Shown: in pieces, positions 8,906 to 16,300 of the stretch | Numbering within the stretch: the stretch's first letter is position 1 | How the letters are laid out: every line of letters starts with the position of its first letter | DNA from: G965237725 sp965237725 | GTDB taxonomy: Bacteria > Pseudomonadota > Gammaproteobacteria > Arenicellales > Poriferihabitantaceae | DNA length: 64,000 nt | NCBI GenBank assembly: GCA_965237725.1 | Contig: OZ250151.1 | Location: 2,108,001-2,172,000, forward strand | Direction of reading: 5' to 3' | Made by a program: the position numbers and the translations under genes | The notes under the pieces: generated by a model | What the model saw: the letters and a program-made list of their open reading frames with translations, nothing else | What the model was told of the DNA's origin: nothing | Database searches by the model: none

Positions 8906-9666
8906 GCGCGGTCAGAGAAAATTATCTCGAAAACAAAGTTGCGGTAGTCACCGGCGGTTGCGGCGGAATCGGAACGGCAATATGTGAGCGATTTGTACGT
9001 GAAGGCGCTGTGGTTTATGCGGCAGACATTTCTGGGGAGCCCTGTGACGGTGCGCTGATGCAAAGTCATGATGTCACCAGCGAATCCAGCGCGACGTCAT
9101 TGATGCAACGAATTACTGACGAACAGGGCAAACTGGATATCCTGGTCAATGCGGCGGGAATTGAAATTGAATACACCATCGAAGAAACCACTCTGGATGA
9201 CTGGAATCGCATTTTTGCGATAAACGTGACTGGCACCTTTTTGACCTCCAAACACGGCTTACCGCTAATGCGCAAAGCCGGCGGTGGATCGATTATTAAT
9301 TTTGGTTCCTACGATGGATTCATCGCCGATCCTGGGCTTGCGGCTTATTGCGCCACAAAAGGCGCGGTTCATGCGTTGACTCGAGCCATGGCCTGCGACC
9401 ATGGGCCTGAAAACATTCGGGTGAATGCAATTTGCCCAGGCTATGTTGATACACCGATGCTACAAAGCTTTTTTGGTTCGTCGGGAGACATCGAAAGTCT
9501 CAAACAGGAAGTACGCAATGTTCATCCAACCCGCCGATATGGTACGCCTGAAGACGCGGCGAACCTGGTTAACTGGTTGGCCGGTGATGAGGCGCGATAT
9601 GCGTCAGGGCAACTATGGGTACTGGACGGCGGATTAAGCGCTCAAGCACAACAGATGCGACTTTAA
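8902..9666 (+). CDS. Short-chain dehydrogenase/reductase (SDR)
   Basis: A 254-residue classical SDR. The NAD(P)-binding TGGCGGIGTA motif is near residue 19, VNAAG follows, and the catalytic Ser plus YCATK (Tyr-x-x-x-Lys) are present, then the C-terminal LDGGLS typical of the family. The GTG start overlaps the Rieske stop (GTGA), implying translational coupling to the oxygenase. The substrate is unknown; a hydroxylated or keto derivative of carnitine or its breakdown products would fit the operon. It is one of two SDRs flanking the BKACE gene. Confidence 0.85.
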   Translation: MSAVRENYLENKVAVVTGGCGGIGTAICERFVREGAVVYAADISGEPCDGALMQSHDVTSESSATSLMQRITDEQGKLDILVNAAGIEIEYTIEETTLDDWNRIFAINVTGTFLTSKHGLPLMRKAGGGSIINFGSYDGFIADPGLAAYCATKGAVHALTRAMACDHGPENIRVNAICPGYVDTPMLQSFFGSSGDIESLKQEVRNVHPTRRYGTPEDAANLVNWLAGDEARYASGQLWVLDGGLSAQAQQMRL

Positions 9667-9704
9667 CTTTAAGCACAAAATAAATCTGAACCCGAATTAG
9701 TCTT

Positions 9705-10634
9705 ATGAGCAAACCCGTTATCATTACCTGCGCCGCAACCGGCGGTATACACACCCCAACCATGTCACCTTACCTGCCAATTACCCCGGAAGAAATTGCA
9801 GAAGCGGCAGTGGGTGCCGCTGAGGCGGGCGCATCCATCATCCACCTCCATGCCCGGCGACCGGAAAATGGACGGCCGGACTATCGACCCGAAACTTTTA
9901 TGCAGTTTCTGCCGGTAATCAAGGAACGTTGCAATGCGGTAATTAATGTTTCCACCGGCGGCGGCCTGGGTATGACCATCGACGAACGACTGGCCGCAGC
10001 ATTACACGCCAGCCCTGAAATGGCCTCATTAAACATGGGCTCACTCAACTTCGGGATATTTCCCATGGCGCAAAAATACACCCATTGGAAATACGACTGG
10101 GAAGAAGAATTTCTGGAAATGACCCGGGATTTTATTTTCCCTAATACATTTAAAACCATCGAGTATGCATTGCGTAATCTCGGCGATGAACATGGCACCC
10201 GATTTGAATTTGAATGTTACGACCTCGGTCATCTATACAACCTCGCCTACTTTGTTGATCAGGGATTAATCAAACCACCCTTCTTTGTCCAGCTGATTTT
10301 TGGCATTCTCGGTGGCGCGGGTGCGGATATCGATAATCTAACCCACATGCACAGCACAACACAAAAATTGTTCGGCGACAAATTCGAATGGTCGGTATTG
10401 GCAGCGGGTCGCCACCAAATGCCTTTCGGCACCACCGCTGCATCCCTGGGCGGAAACCTGCGGGTAGGCCTGGAAGACAGTTTATACATTGGTAAAGGCG
10501 AACTCGCTACCAGCAATGCGCAGCAAGTGACAAAAATACGCGGCATCGTCGAATCCCTCGGCCACGAAATCGCCACCCCCGATGAGGCCCGGGAGCGTCT
10601 GGCCCTGAAAGGCAGCGACAATGTTAACTTCTAG
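9705..10634 (+). CDS. BKACE family beta-keto acid cleavage enzyme (3-dehydrocarnitine cleavage type)
   Basis: A 309-residue zinc-dependent TIM-barrel protein of the BKACE (DUF849) family. It begins PVIITCAATGG and carries the zinc ligands in IIHLHAR (H47, H49). Later conserved motifs include NVSTGGG, the MNMGSLNF-like strand ending and GLEDSLYIGKG. BKACE enzymes condense a beta-keto acid with acetyl-CoA to give acetoacetate and a new CoA ester. The carnitine pathway version (CdhC) turns 3-dehydrocarnitine into betainyl-CoA. The carnitine dehydrogenase two genes downstream supplies exactly that substrate, which makes this assignment strong although not proven. Confidence 0.88.
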   Translation: MSKPVIITCAATGGIHTPTMSPYLPITPEEIAEAAVGAAEAGASIIHLHARRPENGRPDYRPETFMQFLPVIKERCNAVINVSTGGGLGMTIDERLAAALHASPEMASLNMGSLNFGIFPMAQKYTHWKYDWEEEFLEMTRDFIFPNTFKTIEYALRNLGDEHGTRFEFECYDLGHLYNLAYFVDQGLIKPPFFVQLIFGILGGAGADIDNLTHMHSTTQKLFGDKFEWSVLAAGRHQMPFGTTAASLGGNLRVGLEDSLYIGKGELATSNAQQVTKIRGIVESLGHEIATPDEARERLALKGSDNVNF

Positions 10635-10668
10635 CGTAAATAAATATACACACAACTAATACAATCGG

Positions 10669-11424
10669 ATGAATCGACTTAAAGCAAAGACCGCCCTTGT
10701 CACCGGCGGGCGTCAGGGAATCGGGCGCGGCATCGTAGATCGTTTTGCCGCGGAAAGCGCGCGGGTATATACCTGCGGCCGAGGCCAGCGGCCGGATGAT
10801 TTGCCAGATGACATTGGCTGGGCAACCACAGACGTTTCCAAACCCAAGGATTGCGAACTATTAAAGCAAAAGGTTTTGGCTGAATTTGATATGCTGGATA
10901 TCCTGGTAAACAATGCCGGAATACAGATAGAAAAAAGCGTTGGGGATACCACGGACGAAGACTGGAACAAACTAATGGGGGTCAATGCCTATGGTGTGTT
11001 TGCTTTATGCCGCGGGTTCATTCCGGCAATGTCCAAGGGTGGTTCAATCATAAACATCGGTTCAATTTCTGCAAGCACAGCTGATCACGGTCTTGGGCTT
11101 TATAATGCATCCAAAGCCTTTGTCCAGGGACTAACCCGATCCATCGCCGTGGATCACGGCCCAGCCGTCAGATGTAATGCCATATCTCCAGGCTGGATTA
11201 TGACTGGCATGGCGGACTCCGCTTTTGAAGTGGCAAAAAATCCCGACGCCGCAAAAAGTGATGCCATGGCCCGCCACCCTGCGGGGCGCTTTGGTCAACC
11301 GGCGGACATTGCCAGCCTTGCGGTTTGGCTGGCATCCGATGAAGCGGGATTTGCTACCGGACAATGTTATACCCTGGATGGTGGAATGACTTCTGCGTCG
11401 CCGCTGAATCCGGGTTTATTCTAA
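10669..11424 (+). CDS. Short-chain dehydrogenase/reductase (SDR)
   Basis: A 251-residue SDR with TGGRQGIGRG as the cofactor loop, VNNAG, and the YNASK active-site motif, ending with the usual YTLDGGMT. It resembles the SDR at 8902 in layout but differs enough to be a distinct enzyme and not a recent duplicate. It is in the same operon as BKACE and carnitine dehydrogenase, with a 34-nt gap before it and 22 nt after. Substrate unknown. No Shine-Dalgarno of note precedes the ATG. Confidence 0.83.
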   Translation: MNRLKAKTALVTGGRQGIGRGIVDRFAAESARVYTCGRGQRPDDLPDDIGWATTDVSKPKDCELLKQKVLAEFDMLDILVNNAGIQIEKSVGDTTDEDWNKLMGVNAYGVFALCRGFIPAMSKGGSIINIGSISASTADHGLGLYNASKAFVQGLTRSIAVDHGPAVRCNAISPGWIMTGMADSAFEVAKNPDAAKSDAMARHPAGRFGQPADIASLAVWLASDEAGFATGQCYTLDGGMTSASPLNPGLF

Positions 11425-11446
11425 TTTAGTTACCCAGTGATTGCCG

Positions 11447-12385
11447 ATGAGCGACATGAGTGATATTAATAGAGTCGGTATTCTTGGTGCCGGCGTAATC
11501 GGATCGAGCTGGACTGCGTTATTCCTCGCCGCCGGACATGAAGTCGATGTTTACGAACCTGCGGATGCGGGCGAACAAAAAGTTCGCGACTACATCGAAA
11601 TGGCCTGGCCTACCCTGGAACAACTGGGATTAACCCAACGGGGCAATCCGGATAAGATTCGATTTCACTCGACACCAGGGGCGGCAGTTGAAAATGCCCA
11701 GTTCGTTCAGGAAAGCGTGCCGGAACAACTGGAACTCAAACACCAGTTGTTTGCCCAGATTGAACCTCATCTGGCCAATGAAACTATTGTCGCTTCCTCA
11801 GCCTCCGGGCTGATGGTCAGTGAGATGCAACAGGGCTGGGAAAACCCGACCCGGTTCTTACTCGGCCATCCATTCAATCCCCCTCACCTTATTCCACTGG
11901 TAGAACTGGTGGCCAATGACAAAACTGCGGATGGCGTGCTTGAAAAAGCCGAAGCCTTCTACACCGACGCCGGCAAGGTCACCATCAGAGTAAATCGCGA
12001 AGTCCCCGCCCATGTAGCAAACCGTTTACAAGCAGCTTTGTGGCGCGAGGCTATCAGCCTGGTACAAAACGGCGTGGCTTCTATTGAAGACGTTGACAAG
12101 GCAGTCTGGGCAGGTCCCGGCCTGCGATGGGCAGCCATGGGACCCCATATGCTATTTCACCTCGCCGCAGGACCAGGAGGGCTCGGTGAGTTTTGCAATC
12201 GCTATCGGGATAGCTTCCATCGCTGGTGGGACGATCTGGATGAAGTGACCCTGACCGAAGAATTGGCTAAACAACTATTCGACGGCGTAAAACAGGAAGG
12301 TGGGGATAAAGATGTTACTGATTTAGCCGCCCAGCGAGATGCGATGATTGTGGCCATGCTCAATGGCACCACGCCCCTGCGATGA
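11447..12385 (+). CDS. L-carnitine 3-dehydrogenase
   Basis: A 312-residue protein of the 3-hydroxyacyl-CoA dehydrogenase superfamily that fits the L-carnitine dehydrogenase (CdhA/LcdH) subgroup. The NAD-binding GAGVIGSSW is at the N-terminus and the catalytic-histidine strand reads LLGHPFNPPHLIPLVE. The second domain contains NRLQAALWREA and GPGLRWAAMGP. It oxidises L-carnitine to 3-dehydrocarnitine, the substrate for the BKACE enzyme upstream. I chose ATG 11447; TTG 11441 is also in frame. It is the last gene of the operon, and the IS110 element lies immediately downstream. A betainyl-CoA thioesterase, usually beside these genes, is absent. Confidence 0.87.
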   Translation: MSDMSDINRVGILGAGVIGSSWTALFLAAGHEVDVYEPADAGEQKVRDYIEMAWPTLEQLGLTQRGNPDKIRFHSTPGAAVENAQFVQESVPEQLELKHQLFAQIEPHLANETIVASSASGLMVSEMQQGWENPTRFLLGHPFNPPHLIPLVELVANDKTADGVLEKAEAFYTDAGKVTIRVNREVPAHVANRLQAALWREAISLVQNGVASIEDVDKAVWAGPGLRWAAMGPHMLFHLAAGPGGLGEFCNRYRDSFHRWWDDLDEVTLTEELAKQLFDGVKQEGGDKDVTDLAAQRDAMIVAMLNGTTPLR

Positions 12386-12438
12386 TTAGTAATTGTTAAA
12401 TTATTGAGTATTGTGATAATCCTCTAGCCAGCCTCCTC

Positions 12439-12462
12439 GCGGTCAGTTGTTAAACTGACCGC
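12439..12462. repeat. Perfect hairpin in the left end of the IS110 element
   Basis: GCGGTCAGTT and AACTGACCGC form a perfect 10-bp stem around GTTA. It stands 24 nt before the transposase ATG, between the end of the carnitine operon and the Shine-Dalgarno GAGGAG. It may act as a transcription block, a regulatory element of the transposase, or part of the recombination site. Confidence 0.6.
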
Positions 12463-12486
12463 TCACTTTAAATTGAGGAGACTGAC

Positions 12487-13497
12487 ATGGCATATTACTG
12501 CGGTATAGATTTACATTCAAATAACCACGTTGTCGTGGTGATTGACGATGAGGATAATCGGGTTTACGAGAAGCGCTTAGCTAATGATCTTACCCTGACG
12601 CTCCGCGCTTTAGAACGTTACAAGGCATTGCTTTACGGTATTGCCGTCGAGTCGACCTTTAATTGGTACTGGCTGGTTGATGGATTACAGGCGGTTGGAT
12701 TGAACGTAATGCTGGTGAATACCGTTGCGGTGACCCAATATGATGGATTGAAGTATAGCGATGATAAGCACGATGCCTATTGGTTGGCGCACTTGATGCG
12801 CTTAGGCATATTGCCGACAGGGTATATCTACCCCAAAGCCCAGCGTTCGATAAGAGATTTGTTACGACGTAGGGCTTTTTTAGTGCGACTGGCGAGTAGC
12901 ACGCAAGTCAGCATACAAAATCAGGTGTGGCGTTCGACTGGCATACGGGTGAGTTGTAATACGATACGTCGAAGGGATTATATTCCTGACAGCGTTGAAG
13001 GCTATATCCGTCAAGGCATTGAATCAGAGCTTATGGTATTGCGTACCCTGCAGCAACAAGTCAAGGCGCTTGAAGGCAGTGCACTAGACGCGGTCAGGTT
13101 GTCAGACGAATTTAAACTATTACAAACCATTGTGGGTGTTGGACCCATATTGGGATTGACGATTATGCTGGAGGTCGGCGATATCAGTCGTTTTGCCAGT
13201 GCAGGGAATTTTGCCTCGTACTGTCGTTGTGTGGATGCCACACGGCTCAGTAATGGTAAAAAGAAAGGGACAGGCAATGCCAAGGCGGGCAATAAGTATC
13301 TGTCCTGGGCTTTCTCCGAAGCCGCCCATTTTATGGTGCGTTATGACAAGCAAGCGAAACGATTCTATGACCGTAAGATGGCAAAGACAAACGGCATCAT
13401 CGCGATTCGAGCCGTGGCCCGAAAGTTGGCCAGAGCCACCTGGATGATGCTCAAACATCAAGTCCCGTATGAGGCACAGCTGATGTTTGGTCGTTAG
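12487..13497 (+). CDS. IS110-family transposase (DEDD recombinase)
   Basis: A 336-residue transposase. The N-terminal RuvC-like DEDD domain is visible as YCGIDLHSN, GIAVESTFNWYW and the Asp pair in DDKHDAYWLAHLM. The C-terminal Transposase_20 domain follows, with SAGNFASYCRCV, RLSNGKKKGTGNAKAGNKYLSWAF (containing the candidate catalytic Ser) and a basic tail. IS110-family enzymes recombine DNA guided by a bridge RNA made from the element itself. A strong GAGGAG Shine-Dalgarno lies at 12475-12480. Length is normal and there is no frameshift, so the gene looks intact and potentially active. Confidence 0.93.
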   Translation: MAYYCGIDLHSNNHVVVVIDDEDNRVYEKRLANDLTLTLRALERYKALLYGIAVESTFNWYWLVDGLQAVGLNVMLVNTVAVTQYDGLKYSDDKHDAYWLAHLMRLGILPTGYIYPKAQRSIRDLLRRRAFLVRLASSTQVSIQNQVWRSTGIRVSCNTIRRRDYIPDSVEGYIRQGIESELMVLRTLQQQVKALEGSALDAVRLSDEFKLLQTIVGVGPILGLTIMLEVGDISRFASAGNFASYCRCVDATRLSNGKKKGTGNAKAGNKYLSWAFSEAAHFMVRYDKQAKRFYDRKMAKTNGIIAIRAVARKLARATWMMLKHQVPYEAQLMFGR

Positions 13498-13530
13498 ATT
13501 TGGTTGGCCGGGGTAAACCAGGCTGGGGAG

Positions 13531-13850
13531 TGGTATAACCACCTATTGTGATTGGATATCTCGGTCGACCATCGATTTTACGTTTCGCCCAAACCGTGAG
13601 CTATGATGGGACTGGACAGCACGTGCTGAACCACAGATTGTGACAAAATGACTGGACGCGGTTTGGAACCGAAGATTGTGTGGGGTAGATAACTACTAAG
13701 GGCATAAACACAGTAGACGTGTTTTGCCTTGATCCAGATGGGTGACTGGTGCGGATCGTTTTGATCCGACGCTAAAGACTTAAGACATAACGGGTGCGAC
13801 AATAATTGAATCGATGGTGATCAATACGAAGTATGCTATCTCTGGTAGCA
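13531..13850 (+). ncRNA. Candidate bridge RNA region of the IS110 element
   Basis: Directly 3' of the transposase lies a gene-free stretch with many small hairpins in order. They are GTGGT/ACCAC (13531-13543), a 12-nt palindrome (13617-13628), GTAG/CTAC (13685-13696), and a 10-bp stem with one bulge (13701-13728). Then come CGGATC/GATCCG (13752-13768) and TGCTATC/GGTAGCA (13834-13850). Two imperfect copies of a roughly 39-nt unit lie at about 13611-13680. A string of stem-loops with internal loops is what IS110/IS1111 bridge RNAs look like. The boundaries and guide loops are not determined. Confidence 0.4.
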
Positions 13851-13969
13851 GGCTCAAGATCGAACTATTGACACAGGTTGGCTAATGGGTGTGCCTAGAT
13901 TAAGTAGCGCGATGTGTCACACAATTATTCGTTGGTTGTTACAACGATTTTCACCTATATAAGGTCCAA

Positions 13970-14503
13970 TTAATATTTTCCCAGTTTTATTTTTATACTC
14001 GCAATCTTTTTGAATTTTTTCTTTTTAAGATTCTTTATTTTTGAAGGCTGAATAGTTACGCTATAACTGTTATGTGTTCCTCCAGAGCAAGGTGGCAAGT
14101 ATGCTCCCGCTTTATCCCATCTAGGTGCGCTATGGGCTTTAACCATCAATACTCCTTCCGGAAGATCAAACGTATGCCCAGGGACGGAAGAAAATATAAG
14201 GTCTGAGGTTCCAGGTTCCAATAACATGGCTATTATTCCGTGTCCTCCGTTATTCATTCGTGGTATAGATTCATCATTAAATCTCAAAACTATCGCTTCA
14301 GTGCCGTCCGGTATCCCAGTAATTTTAATCTCTGGTGTCATGGGATTATTCCCGCCGAACTTGTTGCACTGTTGTCCTTTAGGCACTTCTTTGCCGTCCC
14401 AAACAGGATCATTAATGCTCACTTTCAGTGACTCAGCAAAAGATTGGCTGACCGTAAGTATCAAAGCTAGTCCTAATATAGAAATCGATAATTTTTTCTT
14501 CAT
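13970..14503 (-). CDS. Secreted PEBP-like (YbhB/YbcL-type) protein
   Basis: A protein of about 177 residues with a clear signal peptide (MKKKLSISILGLALILTVSQSFA, cut before Glu-Ser). The mature part shows the phosphatidylethanolamine-binding-protein pattern: a 'P-E-I-x-I-x-G-I-P-D-G-T' strand turn, LRFNDESIP, a GHG-containing turn, and PPCSGGTHNSYSVTI near the C-terminus. It would be periplasmic or secreted, with unknown ligand. The Lys-rich tail is unusual. ATG 14503 is chosen over an in-frame TTG at 14512. It is separated from the IS element by gene-free DNA. Confidence 0.65.
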   Translation of the reverse strand: MKKKLSISILGLALILTVSQSFAESLKVSINDPVWDGKEVPKGQQCNKFGGNNPMTPEIKITGIPDGTEAIVLRFNDESIPRMNNGGHGIIAMLLEPGTSDLIFSSVPGHTFDLPEGVLMVKAHSAPRWDKAGAYLPPCSGGTHNSYSVTIQPSKIKNLKKKKFKKIASIKIKLGKY

Positions 14504-14597
14504 TTCTTTCAACCGCGTGGATATGTTACCGCTGTGAGTATGTAGCAGTCTCTCTAAATTTCACTGAAATCTGCCGCTAAATTAATTTTTTTAACTG

Positions 14598-15368
14598 CTA
14601 ACTACGGGGATAGAGGGTTTCGGTAAATCCGTCCACACCCACGATTTGTCCAGAAATATGTCGGCCATAATCTGAGCATAGGAAACAGATCAGGTCAGCA
14701 ATTTCTTCCGGGTCCACATAGCATTGCATGGATGTGCCGATGGCATACATTCGTCGTACCACATCGGCTTCGATTCCTTCTGCTTTTGCATGATCACGAA
14801 TCACTCTCTCCATACGATCGCCATTGACGTTTCCAGGTACGATGCCATTGACCCGAATATTGTCCGACCCAAGTTCCATCGCCAGGGTTTTGGTCAAACC
14901 GCTGGCCGCCCACTTCGCAGCGACATAGGGGCTTCGATTGGGAAAACCCAAAATGCCCGCGCCAGATATCAGGTTAATGATCACCCCCGCTTTCTGGGCA
15001 CGAAAAACCGGTACCACCCGGCGCGCGCAATAAAACTGCGAGTCGATGCACACCCCCATTGTTTGTCTCCATTCATCGTTGCTTACGTTTTCTATGGGTT
15101 TGGTCGGGCCACCGATACCCGCATTGTTTACCAATATGTCCAGACCATCTGATATGAAACTGTCAAACATTTCGTCCACTGCATCAGGATCGGAGACATC
15201 GCAGTTAAAAGCCGTAATCCCATGTGGCAAAGTTTTTAGTGCTGCATCATCCACATCGCAAGTAAACACCTTGGCGCCCAGTTCATGCATTGCCAGCGCC
15301 GTTGCTCTACCCATTCCGGCACCGCCGGCGGTGACGATTACTTTTTTATTTTCCAGAGAAATTTTCAT
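14598..15368 (-). CDS. Short-chain dehydrogenase/reductase (SDR)
   Basis: A 256-residue classical SDR with TAGGAGMGRATA as cofactor loop, VNNAG, the active-site Tyr/Lys pair in YVAAKWAASG, and a C-terminal VGVDGFTET. It lies 41 nt downstream of the DUF899 gene on the same strand, suggesting a two-gene operon. Substrate unknown. Confidence 0.82.
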   Translation of the reverse strand: MKISLENKKVIVTAGGAGMGRATALAMHELGAKVFTCDVDDAALKTLPHGITAFNCDVSDPDAVDEMFDSFISDGLDILVNNAGIGGPTKPIENVSNDEWRQTMGVCIDSQFYCARRVVPVFRAQKAGVIINLISGAGILGFPNRSPYVAAKWAASGLTKTLAMELGSDNIRVNGIVPGNVNGDRMERVIRDHAKAEGIEADVVRRMYAIGTSMQCYVDPEEIADLICFLCSDYGRHISGQIVGVDGFTETLYPRS

Positions 15369-15409
15369 AAATTTTTGTGATCTCAGTCAGAACAGCTTGG
15401 TAATAATTT

Positions 15410-16015
15410 TTAGCCCAGAAGATTTTCTCCACCATCGTCCAATGTTTCTGGTCTTGTCCAATAGTTGTATTGGGGCGTCCAGTCCGCCGCATCCAGTCCG
15501 GCCAGACCCAGCAGACTCCACATGGAACAATACTGATCTCCCGGCCCAAATACACAGGCATGTTTTCGAAAAATATTGTCCCCGCGCCGTTCATATACAA
15601 CGGCTCCGGGCATATTGTCTTGACCTTCCTGGGCTGATTGCTCACGAATGTAATCGCCCCCTGCGTGGGATGCCAGTTGAAATCGCCATCCCCGGGCATT
15701 GGCAAATTGTCGCTGGATATCTGGGCCATCTTTTGACACCAATACTACCGACATTGTAGATTCTAGGTGAGGCACGAAACCGTTGAAACCATCGGCCCAC
15801 AACGTGCAGTAACGACAGCCCTGACCCATATTATGTATGACCAATAATTTATCGTGGTCACCGAACAACGCTAATAGCGTGGTCTCGCCATTTAGGGTTT
15901 GAAACGTATAATTCGAAATTACCTGGTCAGAGCTGCTGTTTTTACGAAGCTCAATAAGCTTCGAATTGAGTTCAAATATTTTTTGTTCAAGCTCTTTAAT
16001 TTCGGTATCAACCAT
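15410..16015 (-). CDS. DUF899 thioredoxin-fold protein
   Basis: A 201-residue protein with the DUF899 hallmark GQGCRYCTLWADGFNG, where a Cys-x-x-Cys pair sits at the start of a thioredoxin-like fold, and VFGPGDQYCSMWSLLGLAGLD near the C-terminus. The N-terminal 30 residues form a probable coiled coil rich in Glu and Lys. Family function is poorly known; a redox role is usually assumed. It is the first gene of a pair with the SDR at 14598. Confidence 0.8.
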   Translation of the reverse strand: MVDTEIKELEQKIFELNSKLIELRKNSSSDQVISNYTFQTLNGETTLLALFGDHDKLLVIHNMGQGCRYCTLWADGFNGFVPHLESTMSVVLVSKDGPDIQRQFANARGWRFQLASHAGGDYIREQSAQEGQDNMPGAVVYERRGDNIFRKHACVFGPGDQYCSMWSLLGLAGLDAADWTPQYNYWTRPETLDDGGENLLG

Positions 16016-16300
16016 TGGTCTATTCTCGTTGTCAAAATTGGAAACCGGCTCCGTGGAAAATCATAACAATTTCCAAGTAAAACTGAAACTTGAATCGACA
16101 GTTTGGATTTCGGATTCTTATCAGATTTTATGACGATCCATAAATCATAGATTTAATCTTTCAGTTTAAACTCCTCTCACCACGCCACATATCCACTGGC
16201 CTTCCTATACTCGTGGTTCACGTGTAGCATATGCTGCGCGCTTTGTATCCAGCAAAAGGCCCGCTAAAACTTCAAACTATGTCAAAAGTATACTTTTACC

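Larger units (their letters stand above)
12409..13900 (+). mobile_element. IS110-family insertion element (IS1111-like layout); ends not resolved
   Basis: The element consists of a short left non-coding end, a transposase gene and a long hairpin-rich right non-coding stretch. A short 5' and long 3' non-coding region is the layout of the IS1111 group, where the bridge RNA is encoded downstream of the recombinase. I could not find terminal inverted repeats by eye. A 9-nt direct repeat TATTGTGAT occurs at 12409-12417 and 13544-13552 and could mark a shorter element, but it may be chance. The coordinates given are approximate outer limits. Confidence 0.5.

Noticed and set aside
13120..13542. Antisense frame over the IS110 transposase
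   Set aside because: It is on the opposite strand to a well-supported transposase and shows no domain.
12409..13552. 9-nt direct repeat as the exact ends of the IS element
   Set aside because: IS110 elements often lack target duplications and a 9-nt match between these two stretches can occur by chance, so it was only noted as an alternative.
15046..15759. 237-codon plus-strand frame over the SDR and DUF899 genes
   Set aside because: Antisense to two clear genes and without a recognisable domain.
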